Shown here: piece after piece, positions 52,986 through 62,401 of the stretch | How positions within the stretch are numbered: position 1 is the stretch's first letter | Layout of the letters: every line of letters begins with the position of its first letter | DNA from: Nocardia sp. NBC_00565 | GTDB taxonomy: Bacteria > Actinomycetota > Actinomycetes > Mycobacteriales > Mycobacteriaceae | NCBI RefSeq assembly: GCF_036345915.1 | Contig: NZ_CP107785.1 | Coordinates: 7,316,001 to 7,380,000 of the forward strand | Length of the DNA stretch: 64,000 bases | Reading direction: 5' to 3' | Notes under the pieces: model-generated | What the model was told of the DNA's origin: nothing | What the model saw: only the letters and a program-made list of their open reading frames with translations | The model's database searches: none | Translations under genes and position numbers: made by a program

Positions 52986-53262
52986 GTATTGGTCGACACC
53001 ACCCAACCGGTTGACTGCGTTGAACTGGCCGAACGAATCGAGCTGGCAGCCGACTCACATGCCATGTGGTGACAGTTGGAACCTGTCGTCGGTGCCAACT
53101 GCCCGGCCAACCCAGAACCAGTACAAAGCTCGACCGACCTGTCCGGTGACAACTGCGGGTCGTCATCACATCTGGACAGCGCAGAAGCACTCCATGCCCC
53201 GACGCCCGATGTCCGAATCCGCATCACCACGGCGGTATGTGCGCAGCGGGATGAGATCCGAA

Positions 53263-54741
53263 CTAGCCCACTGATCCTGTCGCACAGTCGAATACCTCGT
53301 TCAACGCATCGCGCAAGAGGTCGGTGTAGGTGTCGATGTCCGGGACTGCAGCGGTGTCGGCATGGACCGAGACGGTGACCGTGTCGCCGAGGCCGTGGAC
53401 GCCGTGGGTCAGGTGCATTACCGAGCCGATCGCGGGGAAACCGCCGGTGAAACGGACGGGGGCGTTGCCGAAGGTGAGGTCGGCGGGGCCGCGGTGCACG
53501 CTCGAGACCACGGTGTGGCCGGCGATCGAGTCGGGGACGATGTCGATCGGGAAGCGGTCGATGTCGCGGCGTAGTAGCGGGGCGGGGGTGACGGCGGTGA
53601 CGCGGTCCTGGGCGGCCAGCAGTGGATGACGTGCGCGGGTGCGGCGATCGGTCAGTGCCGCGGCGATCTTGTCCGCGCGGACCAGTGGATCCGGTTCATC
53701 GATGAACAGGTCGACGCCGAGACTGCGATAGTTGTTGCGGGCCGCTATCCGATTGTCGGACAACGCCATCGGGACTTGCGCGCCGAGGCGGTCCACCGGT
53801 TCACCCCGCGCGGCCAGGTAGCGTTCGAGTGCGATCGAGACGGCGGTCAGCACGACAACGGTCACGGTGCGGTCCGGAATCCGCACCCGTTCGGCGGCGC
53901 AGACGATCATCCGCACCTGATGAGCGGCGACCGCAGGCCGGTCTGCCAGGTCACCATCGAGCGCGCTCGACCGGTTGATCAGGCTCGGGGTGAATCCGGG
54001 TCCCGGCTCCGGAAGCTTTCCTGTAGTGGTGAGTTCGGCCAATTCGCGCTGTGCTCGCCACGCCTGGTACCCGCGCACCACCGTCCGCACAAACTGCAGC
54101 GGCATCCTGAGCAGCGCCAGCGCCGAATCCACAGGTATGCGATCCACAGGTGCCGATTCGATTGCCGCAGTGCCGATTCGTCGAGCGAGGCAGCCGGCGT
54201 GCGCATCTGCCGCCCCAGCAAACGGATCTGCCGCGGCTTCGGTCCCGGTAGCCAGCTCGGGCCCGGTGAACAACGCCCTGGCGATCTGCGCGGCGCGCCG
54301 CCCGTCGGCCAGCGCATGTGACATCTGCAGCACGACCACCGTCGCGGGTCCTGCCGCGCCTCGTCGACCAGGCGCGGGCGCGCCGTCGATCCCGCGGAAC
54401 ACGTGCAACCGCCACGGCCGCACGGCCGCGTCGACTCCGGTGCCGAGCAGTTTGCCGACGACCGTGCACACACCTCGCCAATGTGGTTCCGGAAGGACGT
54501 GCTCCACAAATTGCTCGTCGCGGAAATCGCAGGGTACCCACGACGGATAATCCAGATCTCCCGGCAACTCGCGCAGCCGGACGGACAGATCGGCAATGCG
54601 TGCACTGCGGCGCGCGACGAACTCGCGCAGTTCCGCGCTGGGACGCCCGGAATCATCGAAGCAATAGAGCATGAACAGGTCATTGGGGGTACGGCTCGAC
54701 AGCCAGTACATCGTCGCGTCCTGGGCGGCCACCGTACTCAC
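53263..54741 (-). CDS. WS/DGAT-like acyltransferase family protein
   Basis: 492 residues with GTG 54741 (an in-frame start lies 6 codons earlier). The family begins AAQDATMYWLSS and contains the active-site region VVVLQMSHALADGRRAAQIA: the canonical HHxxxDG reads SHALADG, keeping the second, catalytic histidine but not the first. C-terminal PLNYxxSNVPG-type segment is replaced by GHTVVSSVHRGPADLTFGNA. Wax-ester/triacylglycerol synthases join acyl-CoA to alcohols or diacylglycerol; this divergent member may act on another acceptor. Divergent from the qcrB copy. Confidence 0.82.
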   Translation of the reverse strand: MSTVAAQDATMYWLSSRTPNDLFMLYCFDDSGRPSAELREFVARRSARIADLSVRLRELPGDLDYPSWVPCDFRDEQFVEHVLPEPHWRGVCTVVGKLLGTGVDAAVRPWRLHVFRGIDGAPAPGRRGAAGPATVVVLQMSHALADGRRAAQIARALFTGPELATGTEAAADPFAGAADAHAGCLARRIGTAAIESAPVDRIPVDSALALLRMPLQFVRTVVRGYQAWRAQRELAELTTTGKLPEPGPGFTPSLINRSSALDGDLADRPAVAAHQVRMIVCAAERVRIPDRTVTVVVLTAVSIALERYLAARGEPVDRLGAQVPMALSDNRIAARNNYRSLGVDLFIDEPDPLVRADKIAAALTDRRTRARHPLLAAQDRVTAVTPAPLLRRDIDRFPIDIVPDSIAGHTVVSSVHRGPADLTFGNAPVRFTGGFPAIGSVMHLTHGVHGLGDTVTVSVHADTAAVPDIDTYTDLLRDALNEVFDCATGSVG

Positions 54742-54908
54742 GGCTCGACGATATGGCACCTGTTACCGGAACGACCGGGGCACCCCAGGAAACTGAATGA
54801 TCTTGTTCCACATTGCGTTCCCAGAAACCTATCGATTCCGGACCGAACCCCTGCTACCGTCTGTAGTAGAAGATGTACCACCACTCACCCAGGGGCGGGG
54901 TGCTGGCC

Positions 54909-56549
54909 ATGGCTATTGACGTAGGTCGCAAGATCGGCGAGCAAGCCGATTCCTTCGACGAGCGATATCAGGCTGCGAAGTTCATCAAACGGTCGATCAA
55001 CAAGGTCTTCCCGACCCATTGGTCGTTCCTGCTCGGCGAGATCGCGCTGTACGCGTTCATCATCCTGCTGTTGTCCGGTGTGTACCTGACCCTGTTCTTC
55101 GATCCGTCGATGAACGAGGTCGTCTACAGCGGGGCATATCAGCCGTTGCGCGGCGTCAGCATGTCCCGCGCCTATGAGACCGCGCTGAACATCTCCTTCG
55201 AAGTGCGCGGTGGTCTGTTCGTGCGCCAAGTGCACCACTGGGCCGCACTCCTCTTCGCGGCCTCGATCATCGTGCACCTGTTCCGTATCTTCTTCACCGG
55301 CGCGTTCCGCAAGCCGCGCGAGGCGAACTGGGTGCTCGGCTCGCTACTGCTGATCCTGGCGATGTTCGAGGGGTACTTCGGCTATTCGCTGCCGGACGAC
55401 CTGCTCTCGGGCACCGGGCTGCGGGCGGCGTTCTCGTCCATCACCCTCGGCATCCCGGTCATCGGCACCTGGATGCACTGGCTGATGTTCGGCAGCGACT
55501 ATCCGGGCGACATCATCATCCCGCGCCTGTTCATCGCGCATGTGCTGTTGGTCCCCGGCATCATGCTCGCGCTGATCGCCGCACATATCGCGCTGGTCTG
55601 GTATCAGAAGCACACCCAGTTCCCCGGTCCCGGCCGCACCGAACGCAATGTGATCGGCACCCGCATCGTGCCGGTGTTCTCCCTGGATCAGGGCGCGTTC
55701 TTTGCGTTCACGCTCGGTGTCGTCGCGATTCTCGGCGGGCTGCTGCAGATCAACCCGATCTGGGCCTTCGGCCCCTATAACCCGGCCGTGGTATCGGCAG
55801 GCACCCAGCCGGACTTCTACATGATGTGGACCGACGGCATGATGCGCCTGATTCCGCCCTGGGAGCTGTATCTGGGCCGATATACCGTGCCCGCTCCGGT
55901 CTGGGGTGCGCTGATCATGGGCCTGGTGTTCACGATGCTGATCACCTACCCGTGGATCGAACGTAGGCTGACCAAGGACACCGTGCCTCACAATCTGCTG
56001 CAGCGCCCGCGTGACGTACCGGTTCGCACCGCGATCGGCGCGATGGCCATCGCGTTCTATGTGGTGCTGACGCTGTCCGGCGTGAACGACATCATCGCCT
56101 ACAAATTCGATGTCTCACTGAACGCGACGACCTGGGTAGGCCGCATCGGCATCCTGACCCTGCCGCCGCTGGCCTACTTCGTGGCCTACCGCATCTGCCT
56201 CGGCCTGCAGCGCAGTGATCGCGCGGTGCTGGAACACGGCATCGAGACCGGCATCATCAAGCGGCTGCCGCACGGCGAGTACATCGAGATCCATCAGCCA
56301 CTTGGCCCGGTCGACGAGCACGGCCATCCGATTCCCCTGGCATACCAGGGCGCGACAGTCCCGAAGAAGATGAACCAGCTCGGTTCGGCGGGCAAGCCGG
56401 GCACCGGCGGGTTCTTCCGCCCCGATCCGCGGCAGGAGTCCAAGCGCAACCTGGCGACCGAGCACGTAGAAGAGCACAAGCAGCTGGCGGTGCTGCGCGC
56501 CGCACAGGAGCAGACCGACGGCCACGGCGGCAACGGGCAGGCGCACTGA
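54909..56549 (+). CDS. qcrB: Cytochrome bc1 complex cytochrome b subunit, isolated copy
   Basis: 546 residues from ATG 54909. All actinobacterial QcrB features are present: [20 protein letters not shown], haem ligand histidines in [20 protein letters not shown] and [20 protein letters not shown], a quinone-site PPWELY motif (the PEWY-like region), and the C-terminal tail ending NGQAH. In the usual locus qcrB follows qcrC and qcrA next to ctaE. Here no such gene lies on either side, so this is a separate copy. It would have to use QcrA and QcrC encoded elsewhere, or act alone. Confidence 0.92.
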   Translation: MAIDVGRKIGEQADSFDERYQAAKFIKRSINKVFPTHWSFLLGEIALYAFIILLLSGVYLTLFFDPSMNEVVYSGAYQPLRGVSMSRAYETALNISFEVRGGLFVRQVHHWAALLFAASIIVHLFRIFFTGAFRKPREANWVLGSLLLILAMFEGYFGYSLPDDLLSGTGLRAAFSSITLGIPVIGTWMHWLMFGSDYPGDIIIPRLFIAHVLLVPGIMLALIAAHIALVWYQKHTQFPGPGRTERNVIGTRIVPVFSLDQGAFFAFTLGVVAILGGLLQINPIWAFGPYNPAVVSAGTQPDFYMMWTDGMMRLIPPWELYLGRYTVPAPVWGALIMGLVFTMLITYPWIERRLTKDTVPHNLLQRPRDVPVRTAIGAMAIAFYVVLTLSGVNDIIAYKFDVSLNATTWVGRIGILTLPPLAYFVAYRICLGLQRSDRAVLEHGIETGIIKRLPHGEYIEIHQPLGPVDEHGHPIPLAYQGATVPKKMNQLGSAGKPGTGGFFRPDPRQESKRNLATEHVEEHKQLAVLRAAQEQTDGHGGNGQAH

Positions 56550-56580
56550 GCAGCCACGGAAAAGGCTGGGCACACGCGAA

Positions 56581-56608
56581 GGCCCCGAGTCCGTGCCGAC
56601 CCGGGGCC
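56581..56608. terminator. Hairpin after qcrB
   Basis: GGCCCCG / CGGGGCC arms with a 14-base loop, 31 bases past the qcrB stop. Moderate strength and no U tract. Confidence 0.5.
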
Positions 56609-56638
56609 CGTGCTGCTCGGCTCAGACGCGACCGTTGT

Positions 56639-56848
56639 TCAGGCGCGTCCGAACTCCCCCTGCGTTACTCCGGTTAGGAATGCGTCCCACACACCTGGCG
56701 TGAACGCCAGCAACGGACCATGGCCGTTGTCTTTGGTATCGCGGACCGCCACATTGCCGTCGACGAGAAATGCGACTTCCACACAGTTCCCGTCGGGGCC
56801 ACTGTATGTGCTCTTACGCCACACAGCGCCCGTCAAGTCAACCTCCAC
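56639..56848 (-). CDS. DUF397 domain protein
   Basis: 69 residues: VWRKSTYSGPDGNCVEVAFL, then VAVRDTKDNGHGPLLAF and a short helix ending. This is a complete DUF397 protein. GTG start with AAAGGAG 8 bases upstream. DUF397 proteins are usually encoded beside an XRE/Scr1-type helix-turn-helix regulator and bind or antagonise it; no such gene is next to it here. Confidence 0.9.
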   Translation of the reverse strand: MEVDLTGAVWRKSTYSGPDGNCVEVAFLVDGNVAVRDTKDNGHGPLLAFTPGVWDAFLTGVTQGEFGRA

Positions 56849-57256
56849 GGCACTAGCTCCTTTGCTGCGTCGAGAACGAGATTTCTTCTGACATCGTTCT
56901 AACTAGCACCGGGATCCGGCGCGGAACGCCGAATCCCGCGGTGCGCCTTGCCAAAGCGCGCGACTTTCACGGTGCGTCGTGATCGCACTGCACTTCGAGG
57001 TGAATACACACCTCACGGGGTCGCCCCCGCGCGGTAAAGACTAGCAGGTTCAACGCGCATTTGCCGATCTCTTGCCCATTCAATCATCGCATTTGCCAAT
57101 CTTGCGAAGATAGGGAGTTGCGGAGACATTGCCGGTAGATGACATTCATTTCTATGTTTGCTGGGCAGCTAACTCTTGCACGATGTGATTGCTCCGTGAT
57201 CCGTCGAATAATCAACATCGATCTGATCGGGTGGACGCCATCGGCTCCGGCCGTGG
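56849..57256. other. Intergenic region without a gene
   Basis: 408 bp. An imperfect hairpin lies at 56907-56943 (CACCGGGAT / ATCCCGCGGTG, inner GGCG/CGCC). A palindrome GAGGTG-AATACA-CACCTC lies at 56997-57014. From 57060 on the sequence is less GC-rich than its surroundings. No convincing ORF. Confidence 0.55.
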
Positions 57257-57784
57257 ATGATGGGCACCATGGTCGAACGTTCGCGCGACGAGGCAGGTCG
57301 CGCCCGCAATCCACGTCCGCGCGACCGGTTCGGGCGGCCGCTGCCGGTCGGTAGCGAGGGCGTTCCGCGAATTCCGGATGACCTGAATCTGCCACCCCAG
57401 CAAACTCTCTCCTTCGCTCAGCAACTGCTGGATGACGGCCTGGCCTTCAACGCACACGAGGTTTTGGAGGCCGCATGGAAGAACGGACCATTTGCCGAAA
57501 GGATGCTGTGGCAGGGGCTCGCGCAATATGCGGTCGGGCTGACCCACATCCAGCGCGAGAATCCGAAGGGCGCGCGCACGCTGCTCACCCGTGCGGTGAC
57601 CCGGCTGCGCGCCTACGCGAAAGATTCGGGGGCCGGGCACACCGACCCGGATCCGAGCACTGATGCGCCCTATGACATCGACCGCGCCGGTCTGATCGCA
57701 CACGCCGAAACCCTGCTGATCGCACTGGATACCGGGACGCCGATCCCCGAAGACCGGCTCAAGCCGCGGCTACGGATCGCGTGA
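57257..57784 (+). CDS. DUF309 domain protein
   Basis: 175 residues. The domain begins around residue 46 (QQTLSFAQQLLDDGLAFNAH) and holds the diagnostic AHEVLEAAWKNGPFAERMLW and GLAQYAVGLTHIQRENPKGA segments, a small all-helical fold of unknown function. Three ATGs (57257, 57260, 57269) could start it; the N-terminal 40 residues are basic and poorly conserved-looking. The gluQRS gene follows on the same strand. Confidence 0.88.
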   Translation: MMGTMVERSRDEAGRARNPRPRDRFGRPLPVGSEGVPRIPDDLNLPPQQTLSFAQQLLDDGLAFNAHEVLEAAWKNGPFAERMLWQGLAQYAVGLTHIQRENPKGARTLLTRAVTRLRAYAKDSGAGHTDPDPSTDAPYDIDRAGLIAHAETLLIALDTGTPIPEDRLKPRLRIA

Positions 57785-57859
57785 CACCTACCATGGCGAA
57801 TGTGTCCGCAACCAGCAGAACGCACCGAACCCGCAGCGGTGCGCGCGTGGAGCCGACCG

Positions 57860-58780
57860 GTGTCTGACGGTATGGGCGCGGGCAGATACGCGCCGAGCCC
57901 GTCCGGCGATCTGCACCTGGGCAATCTCCGAACAGCCGTGCTTGCCTGGCTTTTCGCGCGGTCGACCGGACGACGATTCCTGATCCGCATCGATGATCTG
58001 GACCGGGTGCGGCCGGGCGCCGAACAGCGCCAACTGGCCGATCTCGCCGCGATCGGACTGGACTGGGACGGACACGTCGTCCGGCAGAGCGACCGGCTAC
58101 CCCGCTACCAGGCGGCCATCGATGAACTCACCGCCGCCGGGCGCACCTACGAGTGTTATTGCACCCGAAGGGAAATTCAGCAGGCGGCGACCGCACCGCA
58201 CGGACCGCTCGGCCACTACCCCGGCACCTGCCGCAACCTGACCGATGCTCAGCGGGCCGCGCATCGCGGCGACGAACGTCCGGCGGCGTTGCGCCTGCGG
58301 GTCACCACTGGCGAATTCGACATCGTCGACGAGTTGCACGGGCATTACCGCGGACCGGTCGACGATGTCGTACTGCGCCGCGGCGACGGGATTCCGGCGT
58401 ACAACCTCGCGGTCGTGGTCGACGATGCGGAACAGGGCATCGACCAGGTCGTGCGCGGTGACGATCTATTGCCGTCGACCCCGCGCCAGGCCTATCTCGC
58501 AACCCTGCTCGGCCTCCCGGTTCCGCAGTACGCGCATGTGCCACTGGTGCTGAACGCGGCGGGAAAGCGGCTGGCGAAGCGAGACGGTGCGGTGACACTC
58601 GCCGATCAGCTCGCCCTGGGCAACACACCAGATCGGGTGGCGGCCGCGCTCGCTTGTTCACTGGGCTTTCCCCCACTGTCCCCGGCCGAGCTACTGGATG
58701 GATTCGACCCGGCCAATATGCCCGAGGAACCGTGGATACTCGACGGGAATGGGTTGTTGCAACCCGCGCGATGTCCGTAA
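57860..58780 (+). CDS. gluQRS: Glutamyl-queuosine tRNA(Asp) synthetase
   Basis: About 306 residues from GTG 57860. A truncated class I glutamyl-tRNA synthetase without anticodon-binding domain: HIGH-like motif APSPSGDLHLGNLRTAVLAW, the zinc cysteines YECYCTRREI and YPGTC, and the KMSKS-like KRLAKRDGA. GluQRS activates glutamate and attaches it to the cyclopentene ring of queuosine-34 in tRNA-Asp. The upstream frame extends 20 codons but the family start fits this GTG. Fits with the queuosine transporter and tgt nearby. Confidence 0.93.
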   Translation: MSDGMGAGRYAPSPSGDLHLGNLRTAVLAWLFARSTGRRFLIRIDDLDRVRPGAEQRQLADLAAIGLDWDGHVVRQSDRLPRYQAAIDELTAAGRTYECYCTRREIQQAATAPHGPLGHYPGTCRNLTDAQRAAHRGDERPAALRLRVTTGEFDIVDELHGHYRGPVDDVVLRRGDGIPAYNLAVVVDDAEQGIDQVVRGDDLLPSTPRQAYLATLLGLPVPQYAHVPLVLNAAGKRLAKRDGAVTLADQLALGNTPDRVAAALACSLGFPPLSPAELLDGFDPANMPEEPWILDGNGLLQPARCP

Positions 58781-58825
58781 CGTACGCAATCGACCGATCT
58801 ACTGATCACTGACGAGGACGCATAT

Positions 58826-59560
58826 ATGACAAGCGGTGGGTACGACCCCAACCAGAATCCGCAAGGCGGGCAGCCGTATGGGCAGCAGTACCCGCAGGGC
58901 GGCCAGCAGTACCCGCAGGGCGGGCAGCAGTATCCACAGGGCGGGCAGCAGTATCCACAGGGCGGGCAGCAGTATCCACAGGGCGGGCAACCGCAGTACG
59001 GCCAGCAGCCGCCGCAGTACGGACAGCAGCCGCAGTACGGCCAGCAGCCATACGGTCAGCCGCAGGATCCCTACGGCCAGCAGCAGCCCTACCCCCAGCA
59101 GCCCTACGGCGGGCAGCCGGAATACGGCTACGGCGGGCAGCCCGGTGATATCGGAACCCGGATCGGTGCCCGCGTCATCGATCATCTGATCGTCGGCATT
59201 CCGGTCTACATCATCATCTTCTTCATCGTGGGCTCCGGACTCGGCGGGCAGATCGTGACCGGCCTGGTCAGCTCCATCGCGCTGCTCGGCTACTTCGTCG
59301 GTATGGAGACCTCACAGGGCACCACCCTCGGCAAGAAGATGCTGGGTCTGAAGGTTGTGGCGCCCGGTGGCGCGGCGAAGATCAGCCCGGAGACCTCGAT
59401 CAAGCGCAACCTCTACGTTGCCCTCGGCATCATTCCGTGCATCGGTGGTCTGGCCGAGCTCGGCCTGATCATCTACATGATCATCACCACCTCGCAGGAC
59501 CCGAACAAGCAGGGCTGGCACGACAAGTTCGCCGGCGGCACCCAGGTCCTCAAGGGCTGA
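58826..59560 (+). CDS. RDD family membrane protein with Gln/Gly/Tyr-rich N-terminus
   Basis: 244 residues. Residues 1-105 are low-complexity, with five exact QYPQGGQ units and then QPQYGQQP-type units. From about 108 the RDD domain follows: DIGTRIGARVIDHLIVGIPV with the Arg-Asp pattern, three membrane segments, and GTTLGKKMLGLKVVAPGG. Typical RDD role is unknown, possibly transport. Ribosome site GAGGA. Located between gluQRS and the queuosine transporter but likely unrelated. Confidence 0.85.
   Translation: MTSGGYDPNQNPQGGQPYGQQYPQGGQQYPQGGQQYPQGGQQYPQGGQQYPQGGQPQYGQQPPQYGQQPQYGQQPYGQPQDPYGQQQPYPQQPYGGQPEYGYGGQPGDIGTRIGARVIDHLIVGIPVYIIIFFIVGSGLGGQIVTGLVSSIALLGYFVGMETSQGTTLGKKMLGLKVVAPGGAAKISPETSIKRNLYVALGIIPCIGGLAELGLIIYMIITTSQDPNKQGWHDKFAGGTQVLKG
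58886..58990 (+). repeat. Five 21-bp tandem units coding QYPQGGQ
   Basis: Exact in-frame units in the RDD protein gene; the first two use CCG for proline, the later ones CCA, suggesting a recent duplication of the second type. Confidence 0.9.
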
Positions 59561-59585
59561 CCCAGGTCGCGGACCCTACACACAG

Positions 59586-59621
59586 ATCAGGGGCGCTCCC
59601 GAATACGGGAGCGCCCCTGAT
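59586..59621. terminator. Bidirectional terminator
   Basis: Perfect 16-bp arms ATCAGGGGCGCTCCCG / CGGGAGCGCCCCTGAT, loop AATA, followed by GTTTT. Between convergent RDD and DUF4190 genes. Confidence 0.95.
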
Positions 59622-59637
59622 GTTTTCGGTACAGTGG

Positions 59638-60174
59638 CTAGGACGCCGAGAGCGCGATGTTGAGGATCAGGTAGACGATGCCGAGCACGATGCCACCGGC
59701 ACCGACCCAGATACCGGCCAGCGCCAGACCGCGGCCCTCCTGCCCACGCTCCTTGATCTGATTCAGCGCGATGACACCGAGCACGATCCCGACGATCGAA
59801 CCGATGCAGGTGCACAGCCCGACCAACGAGGCGACCAGCGAACCGATCGCGAGCCCGTTGGTGCCCTGCGCCTGTTGCGGATATCCGTACGGCTGGTACG
59901 CATTCGGGTAAGCCGGGGTCTGCGGGTACGGCTGCTGCGCACCGGCGACCGGTTGCTGCGGGTAGCTCGGGTACTGCGGCTGCGACTGTGGCGGCGGCGT
60001 CGGCTGCGGGCCGGACTGCTGCGGGTACTGCGGAGCCGAGGGGTATTGCGGAACCGATCCGGGCGGCTGTGCGGTCGGATATTGCGGTACCGACCCTGGG
60101 GCGCCAGCCTCCGGCGACACACCTTCGCCGCCGTACTGCTTCCACCACTCGTCGGAATCGCCGGGATTCGTCAT
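59638..60174 (-). CDS. DUF4190 membrane protein with Pro/Gln/Tyr-rich N-terminus
   Basis: 178 residues: about 100 residues of Pro/Gln/Tyr/Ser-rich sequence (QYPSYPQQP-type), then two membrane segments in the DUF4190 pattern NGLAIGSLVASLVGLCTCIG and GRGLALAGIWVGAGGIVLGI, linked by ALNQIKERGQEGRG. Function unknown. Convergent with the RDD gene, divergent from the transporter gene with a 29-bp gap. Confidence 0.88.
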   Translation of the reverse strand: MTNPGDSDEWWKQYGGEGVSPEAGAPGSVPQYPTAQPPGSVPQYPSAPQYPQQSGPQPTPPPQSQPQYPSYPQQPVAGAQQPYPQTPAYPNAYQPYGYPQQAQGTNGLAIGSLVASLVGLCTCIGSIVGIVLGVIALNQIKERGQEGRGLALAGIWVGAGGIVLGIVYLILNIALSAS

Positions 60175-60203
60175 TGCTACAGCCTATTCCACAACCTGGT
60201 TGG

Positions 60204-60986
60204 ATGAAGCGCGTGAGTGAGTCCAATACAGTTGAAGAACACCCAGCATCTGGGGGCCCCGCGGCGGCCCACGCGGCATTCGCCGTGGCATCGCGGGGCT
60301 ATTACACGCCGGTCGTCGCCTTGTTCACCGCGACGTTGATCATCTCGAATATCTGCGCTACCAAAGGCGTCCAGTACTTCACCGATCATTCGGTCAAGCT
60401 CGGACCGGTGGAGATCCTGCCGATCACCACCGACGGCGCCTGGTTCCTGTTCCCCCTCGCCTACATCATCGGCGACGTGCTCAGTGAGGTGTACGGCTTC
60501 AAGGCCGCCCGCCGAGCCATCTACTACGGTTTCGCCATCCTGCTGGTCACCGTGGTGTGCTTCAAGATCGCCATCGAACTGCCCGCCGCGACCTTCTACG
60601 ACAATCAGGAAGCCTTCCGCTCCGTCATCGGCACCACCCCGCAGCTGGTCGCCGCCGGACTGGCCGGGTACTTCGTCGGCGAAATGCTCAATTCGGCGAC
60701 GCTGGTGCTGATCAAGGAGCGGACCAAGGAGAAGCACCTGTGGGCCCGGCTCATCGGCTCAACGGTCGTCGGCGAATTCGGTGACACGCTGATCTTCTGC
60801 TCGATCGCGGCCACCGCCATCGGCATCGATAGCTGGGGACAGTTCGTGAACTACGTGATCGTCGGATTCCTCTGGAAGACGCTCGCCGAGGTCATCGTGC
60901 TGCCGATCACCTACCGGGTGATCGCCTTCCTGAAGAAGCACGAGCCCAGCTACGCGCCCCGCGAAGTGCCCGCGCTGCAGGCGTGA
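60204..60986 (+). CDS. Queuosine precursor transporter (YhhQ/QPTR family)
   Basis: 260 residues from ATG 60204 (a GTG 9 bases later is possible). Six membrane segments; family motifs NICATKGVQYF, FLFPLAYIIGDVLSEVYGFK and EFGDTLIFCSIAATAIG are clear. Members import preQ0, preQ1 or queuine for tRNA modification. The next gene, tgt, lies convergently 30 bp downstream, which supports the assignment. Which precursor is imported cannot be seen. Confidence 0.92.
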   Translation: MKRVSESNTVEEHPASGGPAAAHAAFAVASRGYYTPVVALFTATLIISNICATKGVQYFTDHSVKLGPVEILPITTDGAWFLFPLAYIIGDVLSEVYGFKAARRAIYYGFAILLVTVVCFKIAIELPAATFYDNQEAFRSVIGTTPQLVAAGLAGYFVGEMLNSATLVLIKERTKEKHLWARLIGSTVVGEFGDTLIFCSIAATAIGIDSWGQFVNYVIVGFLWKTLAEVIVLPITYRVIAFLKKHEPSYAPREVPALQA

Positions 60987-60997
60987 AAGTTGTTGTC

Positions 60998-62302
<1,305 letters not shown>

Positions 62303-62313
62303 CTACTGGCAGC

Positions 62314-62385
62314 GGATTGGCCTGTGCGCCCATTCCTGTCGTGATCCCGCGGATTCCGGTCAGAAATGGGCGCTGCGGCCAATCC
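62314..62385. terminator. Large imperfect hairpin between ABC gene and tgt
   Basis: 24-base arms (GGATTGGCC..GCGCCCATT and complement) with a few mismatches and a 23-base loop. It starts 17 bases past the stop of the ABC gene on the minus strand and ends 54 bases before the tgt start, so it may separate the two transcripts. Confidence 0.65.
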
Positions 62386-62401
62386 ATGGCCCAACCGAAT
62401 G

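Noticed and set aside
52502..53262. Phage or integrase attachment region at tRNA-Ser
   Set aside because: No integrase, and no repeat of the tRNA 3' end in the following kilobase.
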